Shown piece after piece: positions 46,724 through 55,693 of a stretch of DNA of 64,000 nucleotides; positions within the stretch are counted from its first letter, which is position 1; every line of letters begins with the position of its first letter. Source of the stretch: Sandaracinus amylolyticus (GTDB taxonomy: Bacteria; Myxococcota_A; Polyangia; Polyangiales; Sandaracinaceae). The position numbers and the translations under genes were made by a program. The notes under the pieces are model-generated. The model ran no database searches and was not told the origin of the DNA. It saw nothing but the letters and a program-made list of their open reading frames with translations. The stretch covers positions 4,836,001 through 4,900,000 of the forward strand of contig NZ_CP011125.1 of NCBI RefSeq assembly GCF_000737325.1. The letters are read 5' to 3'.

Positions 46724-48076
46724 TCAGCGGTAAGGCGCGAACCGCTCGGCGCTCACGCGCGAGGCGTTGAGCTGCTCGAGCTCGCCGTCGGAGTAGGCGT
46801 CGGCGGAGCCTTCGGGGAGCTCCTCGCGCACGAAGCGCTCGATCGCGTCGCGCGCGGTGCGGCCCACCTCGTCCTCGCTGGCGTCGTCCCACAGCGCGAA
46901 GAGCGCCCGCCGGCGATCGGCCGCGGGGCCCGAGCCCGCCCAGATGCGCCGCACGCGCGCGCGCAGCCGGGACAGCGCCGCGGCGCGCTCGCGCGCGGCG
47001 TGCGCGTCGGTCAGGCGATCGCGGAGCTCCTCGGTCTCCTCGAGGAACCGCAGCCGCTCCGCGAGGTTCGGGTCCTGTCCCGCGGCGCGCATCGCCGCGC
47101 CCTGCGTGTCGAACGTGCCGCCGATGCCGAACGCGGTCCCGGGAGGGGCGATCGTGGCGATCGCTCCGGCCGGCTCGGTGAGGAGCTCGGGCAGCGCGGA
47201 GGTTCCGTCGGGCGCGCGCACCTGGTTCGGATCGACCGAGATCGCGGTCAGCGGATCGAGGATCGGCGCGAGGGGCTCCACGAGCTCGGCGAGCGCGTCG
47301 GGGAGCTCCGGGTCGTGCCGCCGCTCGACCGCCGCGCCCGAGCCGTCGGTCTGCACGGCATCGCGCGCGCCCAGCTCGGCGTGGCCCCGATCCTCGAACT
47401 GCACCGACCCGTCGGGCCGGATGACGGCGGTGAACCCGACGCCGCGATGCACGTAGCTGCCGTCGGACCTGCGCACGAGCTCGATCGCGGTGCGCGTGAC
47501 GTGGGCCTTCGTCATCGCGCGCGCGTGCAGGTCCGCGTCGAGCCGCTGCTCGATCGCGCGCTCTTCGCGTGCCGCGTCCGCTTCGGGCGTGCTCGGCCCG
47601 ATCGACAGCCACGCGCTCGCGACGCGCTCGGGATCGAGCGACGGGAGCTCGCGCGGCGTGTCCGGCGCGGTCGGCGTCGTGTCGGTCGACGGTGCCTCCG
47701 TCGCGGGCCTCGCCGCGCCCAGCGTCGTCCGCGCGTCCGACACGCTCCGATCGACCACCGCACGCGCCGGCGCAGCCCGACGCGCGCGCACGCGCTCGGG
47801 CACGTCGGCGCCGTCCCGCGGGCGAGCGAGCGCGCCTTCCTGCGAGCGCTCGGCGACGCTCAGCTCGAGCACGACGACGTCCGCGACATCGGTGCGCGGG
47901 GCCGTTGGCTCGCCCGAGCGAGCGCTCGGCACGACCGCGATCACGACGACGTGCGCGCCCGCCGAGAGCACCCACGGCAAGAGTCGCGGCCCTGTCGCTC
48001 GTGCCTGCACGTCGGGACCTGAGCACGCCGCGCGCTCAGTCCATTCCCGCGCCTCGGGCGCGGCGGCGCGGATCAA
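46724..48076 (-). CDS. TonB-like single-span protein of unknown function
   Basis: The product has 450 residues. A short cytoplasmic start, one span (about 32-50; LPWVLSAGAHVVVIAVV) and a Pro/Ala/Thr/Asp-rich stretch follow the layout of TonB/energy-transducer proteins. The periplasmic part has a beta-like segment (YVHRGVGFTAVIRPDGSVQF) and a long helix (AERLRFLEETEELRDRLTDA) and ends in RDAIERFVREELPEGSADAY. The TonB C-terminal fold is not evident. The frame opens with TTG 48076, which shares TTGA with the stop of the L,D-transpeptidase gene; GTG 48013 just before the span is an alternative. Coupling to the transpeptidase suggests an envelope role. Confidence 0.75.
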   Translation of the reverse strand: MIRAAAPEAREWTERAACSGPDVQARATGPRLLPWVLSAGAHVVVIAVVPSARSGEPTAPRTDVADVVVLELSVAERSQEGALARPRDGADVPERVRARRAAPARAVVDRSVSDARTTLGAARPATEAPSTDTTPTAPDTPRELPSLDPERVASAWLSIGPSTPEADAAREERAIEQRLDADLHARAMTKAHVTRTAIELVRRSDGSYVHRGVGFTAVIRPDGSVQFEDRGHAELGARDAVQTDGSGAAVERRHDPELPDALAELVEPLAPILDPLTAISVDPNQVRAPDGTSALPELLTEPAGAIATIAPPGTAFGIGGTFDTQGAAMRAAGQDPNLAERLRFLEETEELRDRLTDAHAARERAAALSRLRARVRRIWAGSGPAADRRRALFALWDDASEDEVGRTARDAIERFVREELPEGSADAYSDGELEQLNASRVSAERFAPYR

Positions 48077-49671
48077 TCAGTCACGTGGATCCACGTCCCC
48101 GGCCGGCGCGGCAGCGTGATCACCCCGTGCCATCCGGGCGGCAGCGCCGGCGTCGTCCACTGGAACAGCCAGCGCGCGTCCGCGGGCGCGAGGTTCACGC
48201 AGCCGTGGCTCCGCACGTGCCCGAAGTGGTCGTGCCAGAACGCTCCGTGCAGCGCGTAGCTGCCCTCGAAGTACATGGTCCACGGCACGTCTTCGATGCT
48301 GTACGCCTCGGTGGCCGAGTCGGGGTCGTCCATCGTCGTCGACACGTGCTTGCTCTGGATGCGGAACGTGCCGACCGGCGTCTCGTAGCCCGCGCGCCCC
48401 GTCGACACGAGCGTCGCGAACACCGGCACGTCGCCCTCGTACGCGACCAGCGTCTGCTCGCCGCGATCGACGTGGATCCAGCGCTCGCCCTCCCCGACGC
48501 CCGCCGGGCGCGGGATCACCGGCACGATGCGCAGCGCGCTCTCGCGGATCACCCGCCCGTCGCGCGCGATCCGGTACCGCGAGCCGCGCCGCTCCAGCAC
48601 CTCGTCCTCGAGGAGCAGCGGCGTGTGGAACTCCACCGCGTCGCTCTGCGTGAGCGCGCCGCTCACCGCATCGCGCACCAGCGCGCGCACGCCGCGGCGA
48701 TAGACGAACGCGAGCGGCGGGCGCCACTCGCCGCCCAGCACGACGCCGCGCATCGCGGGCGGCTGCGCCTCCGCGAGCACCCCGGCGGGCACGTACGTGC
48801 CGCGCACCGTGCGGAAGAACGCGCGCTCGCCGTCGAGCTCCTCGCGATCGATGCTGACGTAGAACCCGCGCAGCATGCGCATGCGCAGGAACGACGGGAG
48901 CGTCGGGCCCTCGGGCACGCCGGCGTCGGCGCTCGCCTCGAGCGTCGGCGCCACCACGCCCGGCGGCGCCTCGAGATCGGGCTCGGCGCTCGGCGCACCG
49001 ACCTCGGTGACCGCGGCCGCGCGCGCCGCGGCCTGCGCGCGCAGCGACTCGATCATCGTGCCGGCCTCGCGCTCCTCGGCGACGCTGGGGATGCGCCAGT
49101 ACTGCGGCGCGTCCTCGCGGGCGACGTAGGCGTACGCGTAGGGCAGCGCGTCGTGCAGCGCCGCCGGCACCGGCGACGGCTCGAAGCTCTGCGGCCCCTG
49201 CCCGAGCAAGAAGCCCTCGCCGCGGCACACGAAGCCGCCTCCCACGACCTCGTGCCATCCGCGCGCGCACCCGGGACCGCGCAGCCCCTCCTTCGCGCGG
49301 AAGCGCGAGCCGCGACGGACGTAGCCGATCACCGGGCTCGTCACGTCGGGGCGCGCGCGGACCTGCGCGAGGAAGTGATACGCGATGCCGTGGAGCGGCC
49401 ACTCCGCCTCGAACGCGGCGCGCGCCGCTTCCTCGCGGGCGCGCGCCTCGGCCTCGGCGTCGTGGGGTGGTGCCGGCGGCGGCGGCGCGGGGGGCGGCGG
49501 GAGCACCACGGGCGCGGGCTCGATCACGGGCTCGACGGCGACGGGCTCGGTGTCGACCACCGGAGCCGCCGTGATGGACGCGTCGACCGCGCTCCCATCG
49601 TCGAGGACCGTGTCGCACGCGCCGAGCCCCGCGATCGACGCCGCGAGCAGGAGTGTGCGAGCCATCCGCAT
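48073..49671 (-). CDS. L,D-transpeptidase (YkuD) lipoprotein
   Basis: L,D-transpeptidases form 3-3 peptidoglycan crosslinks or attach proteins to the wall. The 532-residue protein has a lipobox GLGAC (Cys19), a Pro-rich tether, an SH3-like segment (RARPDVTSPVIGYVRRGSRF), a middle region of unknown fold, and a C-terminal YkuD domain with the catalytic motif SHGCVNL preceded by HGAFWHDHFGH and by the strand RAGYETPVGTFRI. Start 49671 (or 49665) lies right before the signal peptide with GGAG upstream. The frame stays open to 50085 through the hairpin array, but that stretch is not protein-like. Translationally coupled to the TonB-like gene. Confidence 0.93.
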   Translation of the reverse strand: MRMARTLLLAASIAGLGACDTVLDDGSAVDASITAAPVVDTEPVAVEPVIEPAPVVLPPPPAPPPPAPPHDAEAEARAREEAARAAFEAEWPLHGIAYHFLAQVRARPDVTSPVIGYVRRGSRFRAKEGLRGPGCARGWHEVVGGGFVCRGEGFLLGQGPQSFEPSPVPAALHDALPYAYAYVAREDAPQYWRIPSVAEEREAGTMIESLRAQAAARAAAVTEVGAPSAEPDLEAPPGVVAPTLEASADAGVPEGPTLPSFLRMRMLRGFYVSIDREELDGERAFFRTVRGTYVPAGVLAEAQPPAMRGVVLGGEWRPPLAFVYRRGVRALVRDAVSGALTQSDAVEFHTPLLLEDEVLERRGSRYRIARDGRVIRESALRIVPVIPRPAGVGEGERWIHVDRGEQTLVAYEGDVPVFATLVSTGRAGYETPVGTFRIQSKHVSTTMDDPDSATEAYSIEDVPWTMYFEGSYALHGAFWHDHFGHVRSHGCVNLAPADARWLFQWTTPALPPGWHGVITLPRRPGTWIHVTD

Positions 49672-49909
49672 CGTGCTCCGCGCATCGCACGGCGGAGCGA
49701 ACGACGTCCAGAAAGCGACAGACGACCGGCGCGCGTGGCGCCCGGTCGGGGCGCGACGATCCGCGCCGCGCCGCGAGCCGCCGTCCGCACCGAGGGACAG
49801 GCGCGCCCTTCGGCCGTCGCGGACCGCCCGTCCCGCGAGAACGCGGCGCCGCAGACCTCGACCAGGGACGCGTCGAGGCCGGCGAGGGCCTCGTCCGGTG
49901 CCGACGGGC
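49672..49909. other. Intergenic leader upstream of the L,D-transpeptidase
   Basis: This 238-base stretch holds no supported gene. Two short dyads are visible: GACCGG/CCGGTC near 49725-49750 and CCTCGAC/GTCGAGG near 49855-49880. No good promoter was recognised, so the transpeptidase promoter is unplaced. Confidence 0.5.
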
Positions 49910-50233
49910 CGCCCGTCAGAGCTGACGGGTGCCTCTTCGACATCCGACGACCCACCCGTCAGGGCGGACGGGTGCCTCTTCGACATCCGATGACCCACCC
50001 GGTCAGGGCGGACGGGTGCCTCTTCGACATCCGACGACCCACCCGTCAGGGCGGACGGGTGCCTCTTCGACATCCGATGGCGCACCCGTCAGGGCGGACG
50101 GGTGCCTCTTCGACATGCGACGACCCACCCGTCAGGGCTGACGGGTGCATCATCGAGACAAGATGGCGCACCCGTCGGTCCCGGCGGGTGCCTCGCACGG
50201 CTCCGATGACGAGCCCGTCGGCTCGGACGGGTG
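49910..50233. repeat. Tandem array of eight 43-bp units, each with a conserved hairpin
   Basis: Units begin at 49910, 49953, 49996, 50040, 50083, 50126, 50169 and 50212, a spacing of 43 bases throughout except one of 44. The core is CACCCGTC, a 6-base loop, GACGGGTG, then GCCTCTTCGACATCCGA and a linker. Unit 1 and unit 6 lengthen the stem to GTCAG/CTGAC, unit 7 keeps pairing by a T-G wobble, and unit 8 is the most diverged. Both hairpin and linker are conserved in units 2-5. The array starts four bases past the stop codon of the minus-strand esterase gene. Because 43 is not a multiple of three, a repeated peptide is excluded. Confidence 0.95.
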
Positions 50234-50235
50234 CC

Positions 50236-53130
50236 TCAGCGCACGAAGATGCGCGGGTCGTCGGGGCGGGCGTCCACGTGGATGTGGTTCCGGTGTCCCT
50301 CGTTGTAGTTGGGCGTCAGCACCGACGAGAACAGCCGCGACTCCGCGAGCGCGCACGAGATCTCGAGAAGCGCGCGCGCACGTGGCTCCTCCGGCAGCGG
50401 CGCGTCGCAGGTGCGGTGCGCGGGCGTCTCGAGGAAGTGGTCGTACACGCTCAGCAGCGCGCCGCCCTCCTGCTCGAACGCGAAGAGGTCGAGCCCGAGG
50501 CCCATGCGGTGGAAGCTCTGCTGCGGCGAGCTGCGGTGCGCGCTCAGCACGTCGATCGCGCGCACCCCGTGGGCCCGCACGATCTCGGCGACGGCCGGCA
50601 GCCGCGACGCGAGCTCGCACGAGATCACGAGCGGCTCGTCCTCGGGGCGGATCATCCGGAAGTGCACGCCCCCGATCGGCCCGGTGATCACCACCGGCGA
50701 CGGCATCGGCGTGCGCTGCGCCGGCACCGGGCGCGCCGGCACCCCCGCGGTCGGGAGCGCCGCGTAGCACTCGTCCTGCGCGCGCACCTGCCAGACCGCG
50801 CCGCGCTCCACGCGCCACTCGCCGCCCGGGATGATCGCGCGGTAGTTGAGGAACGTCGGGATCTGCGTCGCGATGCGGCGCGCGATGCGCCCCGCGGGGT
50901 CGCTCGCGGGCGCGAGGAAGCGCCGAGGGAGCGGCGGCGCCGCGGGCACCTGCGCGGGCGGCAGCACCGGCGCGGGATCCTGCGCGAGCACCGCGCTCGG
51001 GATCACGAAGTCCGCCGGCGCGCCGATCCGCGCGTTGAGCTCGAGCCTCCGCGCGCGCTCCTCGGGCGTCTCGTCGATCGGCGGCGCTGCGCTCTGCGCG
51101 CCGTCGATCTCGGCCTGCGCGTAGAGGATCTCGCCCTCGCCTCCGCCGAGCACGTCGTGGCGCGCGTCGATGCGCGCGCTCGCGCCGCTCTCCGGCAGCG
51201 CCCACTGATCGTCGAAGAAGCCCTGCGCGAGCTGTCCGTTGCGCCCGCTGATCAGGCGCTGCCGCGTGCGCGTGGTGCGTCCCTCGTAGACGACCCAGTC
51301 GGGCAGGAAGTCCGGCAGGTTGTGCCCGGCGGCGACCGCCTCGACCGTCGGCGCCGCCTGTACGATGACGTAGCGGCTCGGCGCGAGCGGGTTCGGGTAC
51401 ACGAAGCGCGTGCCCACGCCCTGCGCGCGATAGGTGCGCGAGCCGACCTGCACGCCCTCGCTCGTGACGCGGATCGGCAAGCGATCCTGCATGCGCTCGA
51501 TCAGCGCGTTCGAGCCCGGCGTGCCGTAGAGCACGAGGTGCGAGCGCGCCATCATCGCGTCGGTCACGTCGGTGTCCGCGACCACGCGCTGCTGGTGCTG
51601 CCAGAGCCAGAGCGGCCATCCGCGCGCGCCGCGCTGCGCGGCCTCGCGCAGCGCCTCGGTGCGCTCGGGATCGCGCGTGCCGTACACGTGGATCATCCCG
51701 TCGCGATACGGATCGGTCAGCGGCCCCGAGAGCCCCGGCACCTTCTCGAGCCGCCCCTCCTCGCGCGGGAGGAACCCGAGGCGCCACGCGCCGTCGACGC
51801 GCGACAGATGGATCACGTGACCGAGCGGACCGCGCGCGCCGCGATACACCTCCGCGCCGTCGGCGCTGATGCGCAGCACGTCGCCCTCGCCCACCGGTGC
51901 GTCGCGCAGATCGAGCGCGACCTCGCGCGCGTGCTCGGTCTCGATCGTGATCGCGCCCTCCTCGGCGTGGGCGCGCACCTTCGCGAGCCGCGGGTACCCC
52001 TCGATGCGCGTGATCGTGACCCAGTGCTGGCGGTTGGCGCGGTAGTCGGCGCTCACCACGCGCACGTCGGCGGGGCGCGACTGCTGGGTGAACTGGGCCC
52101 AGTCGGGGTACGCGCGGCCGTGGCGGTGCACGAGGTAGAGCAGGTCGTGCCCGAAGTCGTACCAGCGCACGCGAGGCTCGAGCCCGAGCCCGCGCATGTG
52201 CTCCTCCATCTCGGTCACGTAGCGCGGGCGCATCGGGCCGGGATCGCGCGAGCCGTGGAAGAAGCGGAACTCGGTGTTCAGCGAGTTCTCGACGAGGTGC
52301 ATGCCGCTGACCTGGTGGAGCAGGCGCATCTCGTCGCTCGTCGGCGAGCCGCCCGCGTACTGCACCCAGCTCGGCGCGCCCGCGATCGCCATGACCATCG
52401 AGAAGCGCCACGCGTGGCGCATGCCGATCGCGTACGCGCCGAGCCCGCCGTTGCTGAGCCCACCGAGCACGACGCGGCTCGCATCGACCGAGTAGTGGCG
52501 CTGCACGTCGTCGACGACGTCGAGCACGTCCTGCTCGCCCATCCATCGCCACAGCACCTGACCGAACCCGTCGGGCGCGACGACGATCCACTCGGGGGAC
52601 CAGCGCGGCTCGTACTCGTCCCACAGGTGCTGCGAGTACGTGAGCCAGTCCATGTTGTTCCCCATGACGACGCCGAGGAACAGGTTCCCGTTGCTCGATC
52701 CGCCGTGCATCATGATCAGCAGCGGATAGCGGCGGCTCGGGTCGTAGTTCGGCGGCAGGTAGATCGCGTATCCCTGGCGCGTCTCCGAGACCGGCGAGAC
52801 GTAACCGCGGTTCGTGATGCGATTCGCTTCGCCCACGTAGGGGTCGCGGCCCTCGCGCACCGCCGCGAGATAACGCGCGGCCGTGGCGCGCCAGCGCGCG
52901 GACTGCGGCCCTTCGCCGCGCTCGATCCGCTCCGCGACGTCGAGCAGGTACTCGATGCTCGTGAGCGTGCCCTCGGGGACGGCGGCGGGGCGCGACGTGC
53001 GCAGCCGTGCGACCTCCTCTCGCATGGAGGCGACGGTGGGCGGCGCGTCCTGCGCAGCGACCTCGGACGCAGGAACGACGAGCAGCGCAACGACCGCGAG
53101 CAACGCGAACCACAACGAGCTTCGGATCAT
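50236..53130 (-). CDS. Secreted fusion of alpha/beta-hydrolase and extensin/M15-like peptidase domain
   Basis: The product has 964 residues. ATG 53130 opens a signal peptide (LWFALLAVVALLVVPASEVA). The N-terminal half is an esterase-type hydrolase: IYLPPNYDPSRRYPLLIMMH with HGG, VVAPDGFGQ, nucleophile motif GGLSNGG (about 222-228) and GSRDPGPMRP. A middle part of unknown fold follows (about 400-800). The C-terminal 150 residues are extensin-like/M15-like, with the zinc-site pattern SFHRMGLGLDL (about 872) and HRNHIHVD (about 947), plus CELASRLP and CDAP cysteines. M15 enzymes cut peptidoglycan peptides. The fusion suggests an envelope enzyme acting on an esterified wall or polymer. The longer frame to 53358 has no signal and was rejected. 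Confidence 0.88.
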   Translation of the reverse strand: MIRSSLWFALLAVVALLVVPASEVAAQDAPPTVASMREEVARLRTSRPAAVPEGTLTSIEYLLDVAERIERGEGPQSARWRATAARYLAAVREGRDPYVGEANRITNRGYVSPVSETRQGYAIYLPPNYDPSRRYPLLIMMHGGSSNGNLFLGVVMGNNMDWLTYSQHLWDEYEPRWSPEWIVVAPDGFGQVLWRWMGEQDVLDVVDDVQRHYSVDASRVVLGGLSNGGLGAYAIGMRHAWRFSMVMAIAGAPSWVQYAGGSPTSDEMRLLHQVSGMHLVENSLNTEFRFFHGSRDPGPMRPRYVTEMEEHMRGLGLEPRVRWYDFGHDLLYLVHRHGRAYPDWAQFTQQSRPADVRVVSADYRANRQHWVTITRIEGYPRLAKVRAHAEEGAITIETEHAREVALDLRDAPVGEGDVLRISADGAEVYRGARGPLGHVIHLSRVDGAWRLGFLPREEGRLEKVPGLSGPLTDPYRDGMIHVYGTRDPERTEALREAAQRGARGWPLWLWQHQQRVVADTDVTDAMMARSHLVLYGTPGSNALIERMQDRLPIRVTSEGVQVGSRTYRAQGVGTRFVYPNPLAPSRYVIVQAAPTVEAVAAGHNLPDFLPDWVVYEGRTTRTRQRLISGRNGQLAQGFFDDQWALPESGASARIDARHDVLGGGEGEILYAQAEIDGAQSAAPPIDETPEERARRLELNARIGAPADFVIPSAVLAQDPAPVLPPAQVPAAPPLPRRFLAPASDPAGRIARRIATQIPTFLNYRAIIPGGEWRVERGAVWQVRAQDECYAALPTAGVPARPVPAQRTPMPSPVVITGPIGGVHFRMIRPEDEPLVISCELASRLPAVAEIVRAHGVRAIDVLSAHRSSPQQSFHRMGLGLDLFAFEQEGGALLSVYDHFLETPAHRTCDAPLPEEPRARALLEISCALAESRLFSSVLTPNYNEGHRNHIHVDARPDDPRIFVR

Positions 53131-53375
53131 GGCGGGCGCATGCGTAGCAGAACGGAACGGCGAGCCCCCGGAATGTGGCGTGCGCGCGACGATCACGCTC
53201 GCGACGGTCGACGTCGCGCGCGGTTTGTGACACCGTCGGCCGCGCGATCCGCAGCATCGGAAAGCGACGGCGACCCGGCACAGTAGCTGCTCATCATCCG
53301 CGTCGAGGCGGGGAGACCGGAGACGGTGGCGACGGGCGCTCCCAGGGGACCGGGGCACCTCGTCTCGTTTTGACT

Positions 53376-54791
53376 ATGGCCAGGAAAACGGGGCTGATTC
53401 GGCCAACGGGCGGGGGGAACACGGCGGGGCTCGCGCGGCTCGCCGACACCGTCTGCATCATCGCGGGCTACGTCGCTGCGGTCTGGTTCTACGACCAGGC
53501 GGACTGGCGGACCGACGACACCGTCGCGACGCTGCTCGCGGTGCTCGCGTACCTCCTCGTCGCGGAGACCACGGGTCTCTACCAGACCTGGCGCGGCGTA
53601 CCGATCCCGAAGGAGCTGATGCGGGTGTGGGGCACGTGGGTGCCCGTCATCCCGATGCTCCTCGGCGTCGCCTTCTTGCTCAAGCTGAGCGAGGAGTTCT
53701 CGCGCGTCGCGACGATCACGTGGTTCGTGCTCTCGCCGCTCGCGATGTGCAGCGTGCGCATCGTCGCGCGGCTGACGCTGCGGAGGCTGCGCGAGCAGGG
53801 CCGGAACACGCGGCAGGTCGCGATCGTCGGCGTCACCGAGATCGGCGAGATGCTCGCGCGGCGCATCTCGACGTCGCCGTGGCTCGGCATGAACATCCTC
53901 GGGTTCTTCGACGACCGCACGCCGGACCGTCTGCCCGAGCTGCCGACCGGTCGCGCGCAGCTCGTCGGCACCTTCGAGGACGTGGTCGAGCGCAGCAAGC
54001 GCGGCGAGATCGACGCGGTGTACATCGCGCTCCCGCTGCGCGCCGAGCCGCGCGTGCAGGACCTGCTGCGTCGTCTCGCGGACTCGACGGCGAGCGTGTA
54101 CCTGGTGCCCGACTTCTTCGTGTTCGACCTGCTCCACGGTCGCTGGAGCAGCCTCGGGGACCTGCCGGTGATCAGCATCTTCGAGACGCCGTTCTACGGC
54201 GTCGACGGAGTGCTCAAGCGGCTCGAGGACGTCGTGCTCGGCACGATGGCGCTGCTGGTCGCGTCGCCGGTGATGATCGTCGTGTCGGTGATCATCAAGC
54301 TCACGAGCAAGGGCCCGATCTTCTTCAAGCAGCGCCGCTACGGCCTCAACGGCGAGGTCATCGAGGTGCTGAAGTTCCGCTCGATGCGCGTCGCGGAGGA
54401 CGGGCCCGTCGTGAAGCAGGCGACGAAGGACGACCCGCGCATCACGCCGATCGGGAAGTTCATCCGGCGCACGTCGATCGACGAGCTGCCGCAGCTCTTC
54501 CACGTGGTCGGCGGCTCGATGAGCCTCGTCGGTCCGCGCCCCCACGCGGTCGCGCACAACGAGGAGTATCGCAAGCGGATCCAGGGCTACATGCTGCGCC
54601 ACAAGGTGAAGCCGGGGCTCACCGGCTGGGCGCAGGTGAACGGCTGGCGCGGCGAGACGGACACGCTGGAGAAGATGGAGAAGCGGATCGAGCACGACCT
54701 CGAGTACATCCGCCGGTGGGGCCTCTTCTTCGACCTGTGGATCATCTTCCTGACCGTGTTCGGTCGGAAGGTCCGCCAGAACGCGTACTGA
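53376..54791 (+). CDS. Undecaprenyl-phosphate sugar phosphotransferase (WcaJ/WbaP type)
   Basis: The 471-residue polyisoprenyl-phosphate hexose-1-phosphate transferase starts exopolysaccharide repeat units on undecaprenyl phosphate at the inner membrane. Four N-terminal spans (about 20-125) precede a CoA-binding-like Rossmann domain (RQVAIVGVTEIGEMLARRIS). Then comes the membrane-re-entrant catalytic domain: KRLEDVVLGTMALLVASPVM, GPIFFKQRRYGLNG, LKFRSMR, RRTSIDELPQLFHVVGGSMS and LVGPRPHAVAHN. ATG 53376 is chosen since the family starts there; the frame continues upstream into non-homologous residues. No other polysaccharide genes are close by, so it stands alone. Confidence 0.95.
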   Translation: MARKTGLIRPTGGGNTAGLARLADTVCIIAGYVAAVWFYDQADWRTDDTVATLLAVLAYLLVAETTGLYQTWRGVPIPKELMRVWGTWVPVIPMLLGVAFLLKLSEEFSRVATITWFVLSPLAMCSVRIVARLTLRRLREQGRNTRQVAIVGVTEIGEMLARRISTSPWLGMNILGFFDDRTPDRLPELPTGRAQLVGTFEDVVERSKRGEIDAVYIALPLRAEPRVQDLLRRLADSTASVYLVPDFFVFDLLHGRWSSLGDLPVISIFETPFYGVDGVLKRLEDVVLGTMALLVASPVMIVVSVIIKLTSKGPIFFKQRRYGLNGEVIEVLKFRSMRVAEDGPVVKQATKDDPRITPIGKFIRRTSIDELPQLFHVVGGSMSLVGPRPHAVAHNEEYRKRIQGYMLRHKVKPGLTGWAQVNGWRGETDTLEKMEKRIEHDLEYIRRWGLFFDLWIIFLTVFGRKVRQNAY

Positions 54792-54814
54792 GAGCCGGCG
54801 CGGACGTCGCGACG

Positions 54815-54846
54815 AGACCTCGAGAGGCTCCGGCCGCTCGGGGTCT
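54815..54846. terminator. Hairpin between the convergent sugar transferase and CinA-type genes
   Basis: A 10-bp stem (54815-54824 with 54837-54846) with one T-G wobble and a 12-base loop that can itself pair (GGC/GCC) lies between the two stop codons and can serve both. Confidence 0.6.
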
Positions 54847-54854
54847 TCGTCGTC

Positions 54855-55589
54855 TCAGCGGTCCGCGCGGACGATCTTCTCGGTCGGCAGCTCGCTCAGA
54901 CAGGCCTCGAGCGCCTGCTTCACCAGCGCGTCGTCGCGGCCGTCGAACGTGAGCTTCACGGTGTACTCGGGGTCGCCGATGCGCGGGTAGCTGCCGATCG
55001 CGACGCCCGGGAACGCGCGCTCGACGCGCTCGAGCAGCGCCGCGATCTCGCCCTCGTCGCAGCGCGTGTAGATGGCACGCGACACGAAGGGCACGTCGCG
55101 CCCGAGGCGATCGCGCACGAGCTCGAACTTGAGCCGGAAGATCTCGGGCACGCCGGGCATCACGAACACGTTGTCGACGCGCAGCACCGGCCACGTGATG
55201 CGATCGTTCGCGACGAGCTCGGCGCCCTCGGGCAGCTCGGCCATGCGCAGGTGTCCGTCGGTGGTGCGCGCGCCGAAGTGCTCGCGGATCATCCGCTCGA
55301 GCACCGGATCGCGCACGAGGGGCCGGCAGAACGCCTGCGCGATCGCGGGGATCGTGAGGTCGTCGTGGGTGGGGCCGACGCCGCCGCTCGTGAACACGAG
55401 GTCGTGGCGCGCGCGCAGCAGGTTGAGGTCCTCGGCGATGACGTCGGCCTCGTCGCTGCACATCACGACGCGACGGAGCGAGATGCCGAGCGCGAAGAGC
55501 TCCTTCGCGAGGAACGCGACGTTCGCCTCCTGGATCTTGCCGGTGAGGAGCTCGTTTCCGATCACCAGCGCCGCCGCGGTCCGGGTCAT
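54855..55589 (-). CDS. CinA/MoaB-like molybdopterin-binding domain protein
   Basis: The product has 244 residues. It matches the N-terminal COG1058 domain of CinA: ALVIGNELLTGKIQEANVAF, VFTSGGVGPTHDDLTIPAIA, LVANDRITWPVLRVDNVFVM and PGVPEIFRLKF. In CinA this domain has ADP-ribose or NMN-related pyrophosphatase activity; the C-terminal nicotinamide-mononucleotide deamidase domain is absent here. Stand-alone versions are common. ATG 55589 is well placed at the family start. It runs divergently from the lipoprotein hydrolase at 55694. Confidence 0.92.
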   Translation of the reverse strand: MTRTAAALVIGNELLTGKIQEANVAFLAKELFALGISLRRVVMCSDEADVIAEDLNLLRARHDLVFTSGGVGPTHDDLTIPAIAQAFCRPLVRDPVLERMIREHFGARTTDGHLRMAELPEGAELVANDRITWPVLRVDNVFVMPGVPEIFRLKFELVRDRLGRDVPFVSRAIYTRCDEGEIAALLERVERAFPGVAIGSYPRIGDPEYTVKLTFDGRDDALVKQALEACLSELPTEKIVRADR

Positions 55590-55693
55590 CGCGAGGCATC
55601 ATAGGTGCGGCCCTCCGCTCCGTCGACGCGTGGAGATCGCGCCACCATTCGAAGGCCGACGACGAAATCGCGACGCGAAGGTAGAGTGCGCGC

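Noticed and set aside
49671-50085. N-terminal extension of the L,D-transpeptidase through the hairpin array
   Set aside because: It would place a lipoprotein signal peptide more than 130 residues inside the protein, and the 43-base period shifts frame in every unit.
49910-50233. CRISPR array
   Set aside because: The repeats are directly adjacent and the sequence between stems is itself conserved, so there are no variable spacers; no cas genes are nearby.
47569-53286. Plus-strand open frame of 1,905 codons crossing several genes and the hairpin array
   Set aside because: Antisense shadow of the L,D-transpeptidase and esterase genes; the composition is Arg-rich and there is no recognisable domain.
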